64,000 nucleotides of DNA from Callorhinus ursinus (taxonomy: Eukaryota; Chordata; Mammalia; Carnivora; Otariidae): NCBI RefSeq assembly GCF_003265705.1, contig NW_020312775.1, positions 8,528,075 through 8,592,074 of the forward strand, written 5' to 3'. A program made the translations under genes and the position numbers. Below are positions 13,481 to 27,159 of this stretch, in pieces; within the stretch, counting starts at the first letter, position 1; each line of letters starts with the position of its first letter. The notes under the pieces were generated by a model. The model searched no databases, was not told the DNA's origin, and was given only the letters and a program-made list of their open reading frames with translations.

Positions 13481-14924
13481 TAAGCACAAGCTTTTTCTAC
13501 AGGTATTTTCATTACAAATTACACTAAATTTTTCTTAGGCAAACAGTTTTCCCAAATATAAACAAAATATTTAAATTAATTAATTCTGTACCTTTCCAAA
13601 TTTTTTATAGATTCCTCTTATTTAAAATTGATTTTTTTATCACGTTTCCCACTTTGGATTACCACAAAACCCACTCAGGATCATTAAAGAATTGAAAATG
13701 ATTCCTTTCGTTATTAGCCTTCATCCACTATATTCTATACTTTTTCACCACAAGCAAAGAGAAAGAATTCTCTCCACACAGTAATAAACAAGCATATTGG
13801 AAGAGGAAATTTACACTACCATTTTATAAACCAAGCAGTGCATTAACCTCAAAATAACTTTCAATACCTGTCAGATGAAAAATCAACAATATGCAAGTTC
13901 CATCTCCACAGAGTTGGATACAGTTTTGTTTTTTGGGCTAGCAAACACTAGCCAAACCCTAATTGTGGAATATTCGTAAGATATTTTATTTTTATGTTTT
14001 AAATAACAATCTTTGTGTTTCACTGTGAGTGTATGTCCTGGTGTGTGTGTGTGTGTGTGTGCACACACGCGTGCAGACAGATAGTTCAAATGAAAATTGC
14101 CAGCTGCAATGCCATTACATCAAACAATGGTTGAAATGGAAATGACTTGGTCAGGGTTACTCTCATATTAAGGTAATAGCATTAGGCACTACTTTCACCG
14201 TGTCCCCACAGTAATGCATATGGAGACCAAAAAGGTATTTTTATTTAGACATTTATTGTCATTATTATTTTTATTAATTTAGTTATTGCACTGCTTATGG
14301 AAAACATAACTTGAGTTTTGTTTATTTATGAAAGCTTGCAAAAACACACTTAAATTTATCTTCTGAAAATTAGATTTCACATTGGTTTTGAAAAATAGTT
14401 TGCCAAAGTAAAAGAATAGGTATTCTTCTTATTAGGTAATAGAAGCTCAAATTATATTACTTTACCTCCCAAATTTTTTTTTGTTTTCAGAATACCAAAT
14501 TGTGATGATTTCAACTTGCAATAGGGTATGAAATAAGTGAAAAATGGCCATTGTTTCATTTTAGGCAACTTACATTTTCTATATGGTGATAAATGTGTAA
14601 TATTGTCCTCAAATATTCTCATTATTCCAAGAAATATTAGAAATACTGAAAGATTTTATTTTTTCCCTTTTCAAAGATATTCAGATCTTTAATGGAGATC
14701 ATAGAATGAGCTGTCACAGCTAGAACTATTTCACACTTGCTATAACTGGCACTCTAAGAAATTATGATCACATGCTGCATGAATTCTTCCTATAAACTGA
14801 CAACCTGAAAACTTAAGACCTAAAAAATAAAGTGCTATTCATGATAAAATTACTTTGTATCAGGACTTAATATTATAGATAGAATAAGAACAAAAATTTG
14901 GAAGCAAAGATGATTATGCCCTGA
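13481..14924. other. Intron with one GT microsatellite
   Basis: Nothing recognised except the repeat at 14040. Confidence 0.45.
14040..14062 (+). repeat. (GT)n microsatellite
   Basis: Eleven GT units followed by a short CA/CG run. Confidence 0.92.
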
Positions 14925-15185
14925 AAGGCTGGTTGGCAAAATGGGTTAACAAGAGAGGGAGATACAGGCTTCCAGTTATGGAATGAACAAGTCAGGAGAA
15001 TAAAAGTCACAGCATAAGGAATATAGTCAATGATATTTTAATAGCAATGTAATGGGAAAGATGGTAGCTACACTTGTGGTGAACATGACATAATGTATAA
15101 ACTTGTCAAATCAGTAAGTTGTATACCTGAAACTAAAGTAACATTGTGTGTCAACTATACTCAAATTAAAAAAAGAAAAAAAGAA
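14925..15185 (+). mobile_element. Old mammalian L1 (L1M) 3' end
   Basis: Diverged L1MA-type 3' end with GATACAGGCTTCCAGTTATG and TTGTATACCTGAAACTAAAG, then TCAACTATACTCAAATTAAA and an A-rich tail. Confidence 0.75.
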
Positions 15186-15204
15186 CAGTTTATTCAAGAT
15201 TTTG

Positions 15205-15478
15205 TAGCATGAGCTGTGGAGACATTACCCGGTTTTGAATCCATGATCCATGATCCACCAATTATTAGCTGTGTAACTTTTTCCAAGTTTTTAAAATTCT
15301 CTGTGTCTCAGTATAAAATAGAGATAATAATAGTATCTACCTCAACAGTAGATAATAACCACAATAGTGTTATTGTGAAGACTAAATAAATTAACATATG
15401 TAAATCACTTAGAACAGTTCCTGGAACCACAGTAAGTGCCCTATGTGTTTGCAATTGTTGCTGTTGTTATTATTAAAC
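15205..15478 (+). mobile_element. MIR SINE relic, nearly complete
   Basis: Collinear with MIR: TTAGCTGTGTAACTTTTTCC, CTCTGTGTCTCAGTATAAAA, TAATAATAGTATCTACCTCA, TTATTGTGAAGACTAAATAA, then AGAACAGTTCCTGGAACCAC. Confidence 0.85.
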
Positions 15479-15594
15479 TAAAGAAAATAAACAAAAGTGG
15501 TTATATATCCTGCACTCACAAAGACAAGTAAGTCTAAACCCGTAAGAAAATAAAATTGCACTTGAACTGTAGTATTAACTGTCTTTAAGCAGCT

Positions 15595-15690
15595 ATGACT
15601 TTAGACAAGTAAGTTAATCATTCTGTGCCTCATTTTCCTCATTCAGGTGAGTATGATTGGGGTTTATCTCTAAGATCCATTCTTTTCCTC
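15595..15690 (+). mobile_element. MIR fragment
   Basis: TGACTTTAGACAAGTAAGTT followed by CTGTGCCTCATTTTCCTCAT matches the MIR centre. Confidence 0.6.
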
Positions 15691-15896
15691 ACATTCTATG
15701 ATTGAAATAATAAGCTTTAATCATAAATATGTAATCATTTGTGTAATGAATCTCAATTATGTGCAGTGCTGCAGCTTTAATGAATTTTACACCACAACTC
15801 CATATGTAAAGGCAAACTCTCTATTGTCATCAACTGTGTATTTCATATAATTTTAATTGAGTTAAAATTATGTTTATAAGGTTTAAAGACTGTATG

Positions 15897-16035
15897 CTTT
15901 TTAAAATTTTTATTTAAATTCCAGTTAGTTAACATACAGTGTAATATTAGTTTCAGGTGTACAATTTAGTGATTCAACACTTCCTTAGAACACCCAGTGT
16001 TCATCACAAATGCACTCAATCCCCATCACCTATTG
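15897..16035 (-). mobile_element. L1 3' tail, reverse orientation
   Basis: CCAGTTAGTTAACATACAGT and GAACACCCAGTGTTCATCAC are the reverse complement of the carnivore L1 3'UTR end. Confidence 0.8.
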
Positions 16036-18178
16036 TTTTTGGTAGGTACCGATTTCATGGTTGTCTCTAGTTCAGCACAGATTTTTTTTCCATATAATTT
16101 AGAACGGAACTTTGTTTTAAGAGACTATTTTAATGATTATTTTCCATTTTTAAGGGTTTTTTCAGAAATAAAATTTCTCCTCAAAATTTTATAACTCTTG
16201 ATAACATTTTTAAGGATATATTCCAATGACATTTATCTTTAGATATTATTATGATTAATTTTGAAATGTTTAAATTGAACAATTTATTCCTTTGATGAAA
16301 TAGGAAACATATATTGCCTCATTGGTTTATTTTAATTGATATTTGAATTTTTAAAAACCATTATAAGTTAGAAAAAGTGGTGGAATTAAGTAGATAACTG
16401 TAATATATCTTAAAGTCCTGTAATCCAGCACTGTGTTAAAATTATTGAAGCAAACACATCTTACAAACCAAGTAGTTTTTAAAATAGCGTTTCCAACTAA
16501 AATACATCATCAAGATTTTGTATTGAAAAATGATAAAAACTTAATTTCTGTAAAGTTGATCACTTTAAAATTAAAAAGATGATTAAAACCTACTATAGCT
16601 GACAACTACAACATTGCACCTTCAAAATTTTCCACTAATTACAGCTGCTAATTTTCAAAAGGAACTGTTAAAGTGAGTCAGATTTGACATAAGGACAGCT
16701 TCTCCACCTCTTTATTCAGAAGAAAAGGTTTTACCTAAAAAAACATTTCCAAATATGTTTTCTGTTTAATGAGACATTTTTATGGTTTTTACTTTTTTAT
16801 TTTAGAAAATAAATATTTATTTTATACAACCAAAACAAAACAATAACAAAAACTGAAAACAAAACAAACTACATGAGTTACCTATTAAAATCTTTAGCAT
16901 CTAAACTCTGAAACCTAACATTCAAGATTCTTAATTAGTTAGTTCCAACATAGGTCTTTTTCATTAATTTATAATTCATGACCCCCCCTCTTTAGCCAAG
17001 CCAACACCCACTCTCTAGCCATAAATTTTTCTGCATGTTCTCTGGTCATCCAAGGTCATCATCTGCTTTAGGGTATTTCACAACTCATTTCCTCCAAGAA
17101 ACTTTCACAGATTAACATCACATGGGATAAGAGTAAGGATAATTTTAAATATAAGTGCTTAAGGGACTCAGTTAAAATATGATAACTATGGAAAAGGCAG
17201 TCAGCAGAGTCATGAAGCAGTGAGTTTTGATTTTTTAACTTTAATTTGGAAAAAAAAATCTCAATCTCGGGTATTACGTGTCATGTGAAAATAGCCTATT
17301 CCCTTACTCATTTATTCTTTCTCCTTTACTCCTTAAAAAGTGTGCAGAATATTGTTCTGAACTGCATATCTTGTTTAATAAAAATTGTTTACCTTGGTTT
17401 AATCTTGATTTGCTAGCTTAAAGGTAAAGTGCCACTAAGAAAACAGGGAAGTGTCCCCTTTTTTTTTTTTTGTAATTCTCCTCTACTATCTCAAGTTCTT
17501 TTGAAAGCAAGCTTGTTACAAATATCAGGTCTTTAAAATGTTGTGTACATGTTAAGGGGCAAAAGAAAATAATAATAATAAGATTAAATCAACCTGCCAA
17601 TGATTAAACAACAAAATGTCTTATTTATGGCAGCTTGTAAACTCAAGCTGTTTGTAAATGTAGTATTATCATGACGAGTTATGCTCCAACTACCTGTAAA
17701 GGACTTAAGTAATTTGGAAGAACTGTGAGGCAGTAGGGAAACTGGGAGGAGCACAGGATTTGGAAGGGGCTGTGGAGGAAAATTGTAAAGAATGAGAGTA
17801 CTAAGGAGAGTAAAGGAATGATTTTGACAATTGAGAAAAATTGAGAAATAATTGACAAATAAGCATCCCAGAGAATCTAACTAGGACAAAGATGGAAGAA
17901 AACTAACTAGGAGAAATTGGAGTGATGAAGATGGGGAACTTAAGTAGTGGGGAGAGATACAGAAGAATTGTAGAAACTCAAAAGCAATGGAACTATAATG
18001 GAACTGAGGAAGATTTCAGTAAATGAGAGGACAGAAAAGTACAGGGAAGACATGGGGAAATTTGATGGATCTGGGAAGTCTTGGGTAGCATTGACAGTAG
18101 ATTTGAATATCTGAAGAGAATGATGGAAGAGATAGAAGAGTAATGGAGATAATAAAAGGGAACAATGAAAATAATGAT
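16036..18178. other. AT-rich intron, purine-rich from about 17700
   Basis: No gene or repeat recognised. 17700-18180 is strongly purine-rich on the plus strand, so the intron transcript would be pyrimidine-rich there. Confidence 0.4.
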
Positions 18179-18735
18179 GTATTTCTTTTTCAACACTTCC
18201 TTGGCGATTTGGGGTCTTTTCTGATTTCATACTAATTTTAGCATTGTTGTAGCACTTTGAAAAATGCCACTGGAATTTTGATCAGGATAGCATTGAAGGT
18301 ATAGGTTGCTCTGGGCAGCATAGACATTGCTGGGGGCATCAAGTTGCCTGATTTCAAGCTATATTACAAAGCCGTGATCACCAAGACAGCATGGTAGTGG
18401 CACAAAAACAAACATATAGATCAATGGAACAGAATAGAAAGCCCAGATATGGACCCACAATTCTATTGTCAAATAATCTTCAACAAAGCAGGAAAAAATA
18501 TGCAATGGAAAAAAGACAGTCTCTTCAATAAATGGTGCGGGTAAAATTGGACAGCTATATACAGAAGAATGAAACTCAACCATTCTCTTACACCATACAC
18601 AAAGATAAACTCAAAATGGATGAAAGACCTCAATGTGAGACAGAAATCCATCAAAATCCTAGAGGAAAACATAGGCAGTAACCTTTTTGACATATGAAGT
18701 TGCCACAGCAACTTCTTTCAAAATATGTCTATATT
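18179..18735. mobile_element. L1 ORF2 fragment with internal inversion
   Basis: 18179-18329 is ORF2 in reverse orientation (TTTGGGGTCTTTTCTGATTT, as in the minus L1 near 36555). 18330-18735 is the directly following ORF2 segment in sense orientation (CCTGATTTCAAGCTATATTA onward). The two segments are adjacent in L1, so this is a 5' inversion, but the usual L1 3' end and A tail are absent. Confidence 0.8.
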
Positions 18736-19767
18736 TCTATTCTTTGATGGATAAAGTGCTTTTAATAGCAAATCATTCAGGATTCTGAAACATAGGCACA
18801 AAATATTCTAGGAACTCAAAATAAGTCAAAGTCTCTGCAACATTTATTTGTCAGGCTAGGGAAGCCTTAAAAAATGTAATATCCACTAATTGGGCTTTCT
18901 CCCTTGGACTGTTTTAAGTTTTATAAACCTAACACATAGAACTGAGAATTTACAGTAGGTTTATGAAACAGTAGAATGCATAGATTCAAGGTAGTACATA
19001 TATGGACTAGTGGTGATCCTAGCCCCTTTGGCTAGTAGTAATTTATTTCCTGACACTGAGAAAAATGGTCATGCTTTGAATATTAATCACATATTATGTT
19101 CCTAAGAATTCATAATTACCTACATATTAACTTCAATTTTCTTTAGTTATGAAATTCATCTTAATTATAATGCTTCTCAGTATCAATTCATACTATCTTA
19201 AAGGGGAATTTCTAATTCTGTAAGGAGGACAGAAAATGTCTCACCTAAGCTTGTCAGCTTCTTCACAAGACTACAAAGTTGAGAGCAGCTAAGGCAAAAT
19301 ATCTCTGGCATGTGATGTGTGGAATCCTTCTTACTCACAAAAGCATTTTCCTGTGGTAGCTCAAACACTTTTTCGATTTCGACAAGTAGACAACAGATGA
19401 CAGAGGACTATCATTATATTTAAGATCCTCCAATTTGCCGAAATGGCTACAAATCAAGAAAAAAGTTAATTTTTGTATAATTTTAGATTTTGGAAAGGGG
19501 AACTAAGGCATATAAAGTTTGTGTTTCCAATATGATCTTATGGATCTCTCTTGGATCACACAACAAAAGTCCACAATACTTTTAGAGGTAGGATATGCTG
19601 GAAAGATATTTCCAGGCTTTACAATAGAAGAAGCTTTTAAAATTTTGAAAAGCCAGTCTACACTGTTGCAATCTTAATTTTAATTAAGTTAGATCTGTTA
19701 AAACATTTAATGCATATTTACATAGAAATTACAGCAACTTAGTGCCTTTTTATATTATATTTGAGTT
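18736..19767. other. Intron sequence, nothing recognised
   Basis: No supported feature. Confidence 0.4.
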
Positions 19768-19875
19768 TTATGAGCACTGGGTGTTATCTGCAACTAACGA
19801 ATCATTGAACACTACATCAAAAACTAATCATGTACTATATGTTGGCTAATTGAACATAATAAAAAAAGAAAAATT
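19768..19875 (+). mobile_element. Short L1 3' tail
   Basis: TGAGCACTGGGTGTTATCTG, ACTACATCAAAAACTAATC and TTGAACATAATAAAAAAAG form a severely 5'-truncated L1 insertion. Confidence 0.85.
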
Positions 19876-20082
19876 ATATAGATTAAATAAAAATGTGACT
19901 AAAATGATACTGATATAAATGTTCCTCTTTGGGGAATCATTACATTGTAAATGGCTCTAAGTTATATTTTTAATATGGGAAATGGAAATCCTATACTTTA
20001 TTACTTTATGATTATGACCTTCTTAGAATGCCAGAGATGTGTTTCTCACATCTTTTTCTCCAACAAAACTTTCTAGAGCAGC

Positions 20083-20295
20083 TTTATCCAATGGAACTTT
20101 CTGTGATAACAGATATATTCTATATCTGAACAGTCCAATATGCTAGCCATATGTGGCTATTAGCTACTTGAAATGTGGCTACTGTAGCTGAGAAAATGAA
20201 TTCTTTATTTTATTTAATTTTAATTGATTTTAATTTAAAAAGCCACATGTAGCTAGTAGCTACCATATTGGATAGCACAGTTCATAGGAAATTCA
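20083..20295 (+). mobile_element. hAT-type nonautonomous DNA transposon relic (MER3/MER33-like)
   Basis: ACTTTCTGTGATAACAGATA at the left, then two inverted CACATGTGGCTA-like arms around an AT core (20151-20160 region and AGCCACATGTAGCTAGTAGC), ending ACCATATTGGATAGCACAG. Better preserved than the copy at 366. Subfamily uncertain. Confidence 0.7.
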
Positions 20296-22077
20296 TATTC
20301 TATATTTATTAAGATATTCATGAATTTACTTAAGGAAAATGTGTTTTGTTAGGATACTCCATCTTCTTTCTTCCATCCATCCATCAATCCACCCATCCAG
20401 CTGATCTTTAACTTTTAAGCAGCCTAAGCTTGTAAAGCCCTATGTTAAGTTTATATAATAGAGACTTGTATAAGATAAAAAACATATTGAACAGGCTAAC
20501 TGACAAAGTAAAGAGCAAAGTACTATGGGAGTACCAAAGAATAAGACCACTTTTGGATAATAAAATTAGGGAGATGCTCAAGAAGGAAGTAGTTCTTTAA
20601 ATGTTTTTAATAAATAGTGGCAAAGTGCAGGAAGAAAGATTGTAGGGAAGAGTTTGCAAGATAGAAAAGCCTGAAGCGTAGACTGGAACGTGGGGATAGG
20701 GAAGAGACTTTTATGTCTTTTTGACCTTTTTGTCTGACCTAAAAATGTTACCAAGAACAGATAAGTTAAAGTCAGGAAAATGAACAAGTTTTGTAAGAAA
20801 ATGTTGAGGATAAATCAGAGAACCTATTTTAATCTAAGGCTTTCATAAAAGTTACTTAATTATAAAAAAGTTATTTGCTATAAAAGTGAGTTAAAATTTT
20901 AGTGATCAAACTAAATTTTTACGTTAATTGTACTAATAATAAAAAAATGAATGTAATGGTCAGATATGTTTAAAGAGATCTCTAGTATAGTGTGATCATC
21001 AATCATCTATCTAAACTTCCATTTTGACCTCTATATTTAAAGACTAAAGATTCAGATGGCTACCATAAGGGTAGCTAAACACAAACATATGTGAATTTTC
21101 TCTTAATTCCCATATAGAATTCTTATTGAATAGTGCCAGATAACTTAAGATATATCAAATACTTTTCATGCCCTAGGAGATTGTCTTAAATTCCTGAGCA
21201 GGTATTACATTCTGTGTTAATCTAAAAGCAAAGATCAAAATATTTTGGAGAAGTAGACATTCTTATAATGTAATGTAAGTAGCAAATCAAATGCCATAAA
21301 TATAGAACCTGAGTGATGGATTTACTGATGCCCAAATTCATCACATGTTCCTTTTGAATATTAATTTGTGAACATATATTAAATTTTAATAAAGTTAACA
21401 TTTATCTATGGAGATCATTGTTCTTTTTGTTTTGCCTCTCTGAATTGATGCTATTTTGACTAGAAAATACTGTTTGCTTTCTTTGCAAATAAAGAGAGAA
21501 TTGATGATTTCATAGTTTAATATGATTTTAAATAATCAGGTATTTAATACAAATACCCAATTAGTTTGAATGTATGTGGAAGTGTAGCAGATATTCAGGG
21601 TTGTATCTCTGCCTTTAAAAAAGACCAGGCCTGTAACAGGCTAAAGTTATTTTCATAGCTGAATTGTCATCTCTGGATTCATAGTCCTAACATATATAGG
21701 TGCTATTTCTTTTGAGGCAAATATGATTTCCAGGAATCTAATTAACATGAGTGTTCATATTTTTCATTAATAAGAAATTTGGAAGTTGAGAAATTGTAGC
21801 CCTTTATGCTTAATATTTTTTTGAATTTGTCAGGTACACCTTATGACTTATGGGTTATGCCTATATATGTAATTTTCTTTCTACTAGAATGATACATAAG
21901 AATCAAGAGGTTGTGACTATACAGTTTGACAACACATGGATTCTTAACTCCTTTAATTCCTGCCCCATAATCAGAAATGTCTCTATTAGCTTGTCCAACT
22001 GATCATATGTTGGTGGCTGAATTAAAATACTACTTTTCTGATCTCTCTCTCTCACACACACACATCCGTAAAAAAAA
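20296..22077. other. Intron sequence, nothing recognised
   Basis: Only a brief CCAT-rich run near 20372-20398 and short CT/CA runs near 22042-22065. Confidence 0.4.
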
Positions 22078-22170
22078 AATAAGTAAATTCTACCCCCATT
22101 GTGAGGTTCAAACTCAAGACCCAAAGATCAAGAATCACACGCTCTACTGACTGAGCCAGCCAGGTGCCCC
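22078..22170 (-). mobile_element. Short CAN SINE (older SINEC2-like type)
   Basis: Ends CTGAGCCAGCCAGGTGCCCC and lacks the CT-rich body of the longer SINEs. Same type as at 52448. Confidence 0.75.
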
Positions 22171-22615
22171 CAAACCATTTTTATTATTAAGAACATAAAT
22201 GGCAAATGTCTGAGGACTAAATCATTTATCTCCTCAAATTACTCTTGGTTCTTGATAATGCAACATGTCAGTGTGCTTAATTTATTCCAAACAAAATGCT
22301 GAAGGTATAATTGTCTAAGAGAATAACTTTAATTAGTAATAGACATGATGGTGTATTTAAGATATGTGTATTTTAAAGATAGTTGCTCTGAAATGCAAGA
22401 TGAGGTTGCTCTACACCATGGAAGCGAAAATATAGCTAACTACATTTGATCTCCTTCCAGAGAATCACTTCCTCTTTGATAACATTCTTACAGTAAAGCT
22501 GAGATGGCCAATATTTAATGCTTTGGGTTCTTCTATTTTAACCCTGCTAGCTGAAGGACTTATTTTGTATAGTTTATATAATTAGTAAGTGAGACAAAAA
22601 TTATTTTAAACCCTG
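22171..22615. other. Intron sequence, nothing recognised
   Basis: No supported feature. Confidence 0.4.
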
Positions 22616-22826
22616 GGGTGCCTGGGTGGTACAGTCAGTTAAGCATCTGATTCTTGGTTTCAGCTCAGGTCACGATCTCAGGGTCCTGGGATCAAGCCCT
22701 GCATCAGGTTCCATGTTCAGTGTGAAGTCTGCTTTAGATTCCCTCTCTCTCCCTCTCCCTCTGCCCTTCCCAGTCATGTTCTCTCTCTCTCTCTCTCTCT
22801 CTAAAATAAACAAAATTAAAAAAAAA
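22616..22826 (+). mobile_element. CAN SINE
   Basis: Head GGGTGCCTGGGTGGTACAG, CT-rich body, tail AAAATAAACAAAATT. Confidence 0.9.
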
Positions 22827-23504
22827 TGAAAGCCTAATCACATTTATTATAGGAAAATTGGATTTTGGGTAAAATACCAAATTTAAGGTACAGCATTACT
22901 ATCATGAACTACCTGCTGAGAATTGAGACTAGAAATACTAACCTTAGTGTGCATTGTACAGAATAGCAAGAGATTATGCAAATTTCCAGGTGTAGAAAAA
23001 ATAGAGACTGCTGTAGGATATTTGAAGGTTAATGGAAAGCAATATGCAACTTTCATAAGTTACTTTCTTCTGGTTAGCCAACATTTTCACCAGTTCACAC
23101 AGTGAAATTCCATGATTTTTGTCCATGAAGTTCTGAGAACTTACTAAAGAATTGCTTAGACTGTCAAAAAATAATAATTTTTGTGCTGACTACTATTACC
23201 AGCACTGCTGCCAATTTAAGAAGTGTAAAATTTTCACTATTTAGGAAATGGTAAACTTTATAATAACCTCATTATCAATATGTGATTGAAAAAAATCTAG
23301 GAAATTGAATAGTTCTCCACTCAGGCTATTTGAACATCTGCTTCTAAGATTATCTACACCTTATTAAATTCCTGCCAGTCATAATCCTATTAAAATATAA
23401 AGGAAATAAATCCATGTTTCTGCAAATTACTATGGTGACAAATACCTTGAGACATCCAGCATTTAGATTCATCTTAATACAACTTTGATCAATTATTAAA
23501 ATAA
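22827..23504. other. Intron sequence, nothing recognised
   Basis: No supported feature. Confidence 0.4.
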
Positions 23505-23745
23505 TGGTAGTTACCATTTTATTGAATTCTTATTTTATGTCAAACACTGTACTAAGTATATTTAATACAATAGCCCTATAATATATGTACTGTTATTGTC
23601 ACTTCCATTTACACATGAGGACATGAGGCTTTAAGAGTTTAAGTAATTTGCCCAAGTTCTCAGAGCTAAGTATGCAGCTAGAATTTTGAAAGCAGGTTTA
23701 TTTGGATTCCAAGCTTAAGCTCTTAACTACTACACAGACTTTATA
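23505..23745 (-). mobile_element. MIR SINE relic
   Basis: Reverse-complement MIR: CAAACACTGTACTAAGTATA, TTTACACATGAGGACATGAG, AAGTAATTTGCCCAAGTTCT. Confidence 0.8.
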
Positions 23746-25569
23746 TAAGACAAAATATGTTTATGTGCTCACTTACAGTAAAACAAAACCTAGCAATGTC
23801 TTGGAATTAAAACCTAGATCAAGATTATTATCAAGGGGATCACCCAGTTAAGAGATGATGTGTATGAAAATGTAACTTTAGGAAAAATGGGGAAGGTATT
23901 TGATGGCAAATCTGTTATTTTAACTTTTTCTTAGGAATCAAATTTTCTCAATTTTCTGATAATGGAATAAATAATTGTATGGAGGTCTCATTCCATATGT
24001 TTTTATAACCTGTATTAAAGTACAATCAGCATAAATATTCTATAGAAGGAAGTAAATACTATCTTTTGATTCAAATACTTATCTTATTAGAAAATGTCTT
24101 CTAATTCAATAAGTAATTCAATTGGAAAATAGATTTGCTTGATGCTACATCTCATTGAAATTGATGTTGCATAATTGGGTAATTTGCACTAAGGACATTT
24201 AATGGAACTGGAACTTTGTTTCATTTTCAGGAACTCATGTGAAAATTAGATCAGAAGTACCTACTTTACAAATCTCACTTTCTCCTGAAATATGCATTCT
24301 TCATAAAGATTTCCCCAACATTAATTTTTACTTAAGCCTATGCAAATCTTGACAAATCTGCATATGTGAGGAGTATATTCAGGAAATATCTCTATGAATA
24401 ACATTATAATTTGGAAGTTATTAACAAAAAAACTGTTATCTCCCTTTCAGGAAATCTTCTGCTCTAAGACCTTTGATTATTAAGTTGAACCATATGAAAT
24501 TGCTGATACTCAACAAATTTTGACCAGAAAAATAACAATTTCATATGGTCCTGCTTTATATGTTCTGCCTAGGTATTTAGTCAGACTTTCCACTAATAAT
24601 CATTTCTCTACATAAATTACTATATCAATAAGAAAAAAATAACTCCAGATATCTGGGGAATTTGCAAACTGGGTGTGCAGAACTTATTTCATGCAGGTAG
24701 ACATTATTAAATAAATGGAAATTATCAAAAGTCATGGGAGTCTTAATAATGTAACTTTGATGTGAAATGAGCAGCAGGATGCTTAAGTAAAGAGAAAGTA
24801 CTTATTTGAGAGTTGATAAAGGCACAGCAGACAATATAAAAGGAATGACAGTGAAAAGCAGGAAATAAAGGTGATCAAAATAGATGAGTTTTGTCAACAG
24901 AATTAACTGAATCATAACAATGTGCAGTACACTGTACTAACATAGGTAACTGTAAAGAAAGAACAACAAAAGCAATATAAAGACAAGCCGAAAGAAAATA
25001 AAGAAAATCACCTATATTTAATCTGAGGTGGAATACAGACTGTCAATAACAAATAGGATAGATATGCTATTTCCATCTCTTCTCATTTATGCATGTATAA
25101 CATTTGCATGTGTATGATTGTCCTTTAATCATTACAAAAATATAAAGGACATGAAGAGTATCTGCCCCCACTTGAATGAAGACCAGTTTCCTCAGTTAAG
25201 TATTTTCTCTAGTGACCACTTCTTCAAGAAAGCAAAAGTTAATGTGTCAGTGTTTTCAGATTAGTCAGAATATTACTGTTTCATTTAAATAGAATTCTTT
25301 TACATATTTTGACTTCCCAGAATATTGCATCTGCTAAACAACTTTCATTTATATTGTGGTCTAAGCATAACTGTAAGTCATATGTAACACCCAGAGAACT
25401 GATAACAACTGCCACTTTTATTACAGTCTGAAGTTGATACTTAAAGAGTCTATGATGAATCTATTTACATAATGAACAACTTTTTTCTAAATAGATGATT
25501 GATACTTAATGTTATATATTATGTTACTATCATATATAGTTTTAACCTTATTCAATGTTTTTAAATCAA
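23746..25569. other. AT-rich intron, nothing recognised
   Basis: No supported feature. Confidence 0.4.
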
Positions 25570-25786
25570 TGTTTTTAATTTTTTAAGAGTTTATTTATTT
25601 ATTTGTCAGAGAGAGAGAGAGAGAGCACAAGCAGGGGGAGCTTCAGGCAGAGGGAGAAGTAGGCAGAGGGAGAAGCAGGCTCCCCCCATGAGCAAGGAGA
25701 CTGATGAAGGGCTCTATCCCAGGACCCTGGGATCATGACCTGAGCCAAAGGCAGATGCTTAACCAACTGAGCCACCTAGGCATCCT
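25570..25786 (-). mobile_element. CAN SINE with internal duplication
   Basis: Minus-oriented SINE. The segment AGGCAGAGGGAGAAG is repeated in tandem near 25648-25679. Confidence 0.9.
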
Positions 25787-26144
25787 CATTTCTAGTTTTT
25801 AAATATGTACCTTTTCTATATGAATTTACTTTGTAGATAAAGTTTTAAAGTATTTATGTCACCCCAAAGAAAAGTAAAATGTGATTTTCACTAATGAAAG
25901 AAAGCATATTTATTTCACTCTGTACAATCATGCCTGGTTAATTCCTTCCCTTTGAAAATAATCAAGATAAATCTACCATTTCTATGGAAATGTTTTAGAT
26001 CTGTTTATATTGAAGAAATTGCTGTTATTCTGGTACAATATGCAGCCCATCTTACCTTTTGTTAATAATTAAAAATAAAGAAACCATCATTGCAATCCAA
26101 GAGCCTCTTTTATAGCGACTAACATAAAATAAATGTTTCTCTTT
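25787..26144. other. Intron sequence, nothing recognised
   Basis: No supported feature. Confidence 0.4.
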
Positions 26145-26158
26145 AAAACCCTATAAGT

Positions 26159-26493
26159 GAATTGTGTAAGACTAATGAATCACAGACCTGTAACTCTGAA
26201 ACAAATAATACATTATATGTTAAAAAAAAAAAGATAGTAGGAAGGGAAAAATGAAGGGGGGGAAATTGGAGGGGGAGATGAACCATGAGAGACTATGGAC
26301 TTTAAGAAACAAACTGAGAGTTCTAGAAGGGAGGGGTAGGGGGATGGGTGAGCCTGGTGATGGGTATTAAAGAGGGCAAGTATTGAATGGAGCACTGGGT
26401 GTTATATGCAAACAATGAATCATAAAACACTACATCAAAAACTAATGATGTAATGTATGGTGATTAACATAACATAATAAAGTAAAATTTAAA
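26159..26493 (+). mobile_element. 5'-truncated carnivore L1 3'UTR
   Basis: Ends GTATGGTGATTAACATAACA plus AATAAA and an A tail. Near-identical duplications AAAACCCTATAAGT (26145-26158) and AAAACCCTAGAAGT (26494-26507). Confidence 0.92.
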
Positions 26494-26507
26494 AAAACCC
26501 TAGAAGT

Positions 26508-26784
26508 ATTATTTGTTTTAAATTCTGAGTTGAATAACCATCCTACTTATTAAAATCACTTTAATTGAAGCCCAGACAAGATAATTAACTTTTTAAAAAA
26601 GAATATCTGTTTCTTTAAATAAAAACTTTTTTAATTTAAACTAAATATTTATAAAAGTTAAATATATGTTATCACATGATTTCAATTGAATAATCAGCTG
26701 AATGTTTTTATGATAAGATTAGTTTGATTTCGGTTTTGCATTTTTCAAGAGACGGTCATAGCAGAAAGGTCTTACATTTTATTT
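26508..26784. other. Intron sequence, nothing recognised
   Basis: No supported feature. Confidence 0.4.
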
Positions 26785-26999
26785 TAACTTTCTATTTATT
26801 TATTTTAGATAGTGTGGTGAGTAGAGGGAGGGGCATGAAGGGGGTACAGGAGCTGGGGGGGCAGGGAGAGGGACAAGCAGATTCCTCAATGAGCTGAGTG
26901 AGGAGCCCGACTTGGAGCTGGATCTCAGGACCCTGAGATCATGACCTGAGCTGAAATCAAGAGTCAGATGCTCAACCAACTGAGCCATACAGCCGCCCC
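26785..26999 (-). mobile_element. CAN SINE
   Basis: TATTTATTTATTTTAGATAG start, GGACCCTGAGATCATGACCT, head ending GCCATACAGCCGCCCCT. Moderately diverged. Confidence 0.88.
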
Positions 27000-27159
27000 T
27001 GGTTTTAGGTTTTTTTAAAAAGCTATTGCTCACTCATGTGCAAGATGAAAAACAAACGAATACAGAAACACAATGTCACACAGAGAATCAATTTAATTAC
27101 AACAAAATTATATATCTCCTATCACCTTTATACAAAATGCTATCAAAAAAATCTATGTT

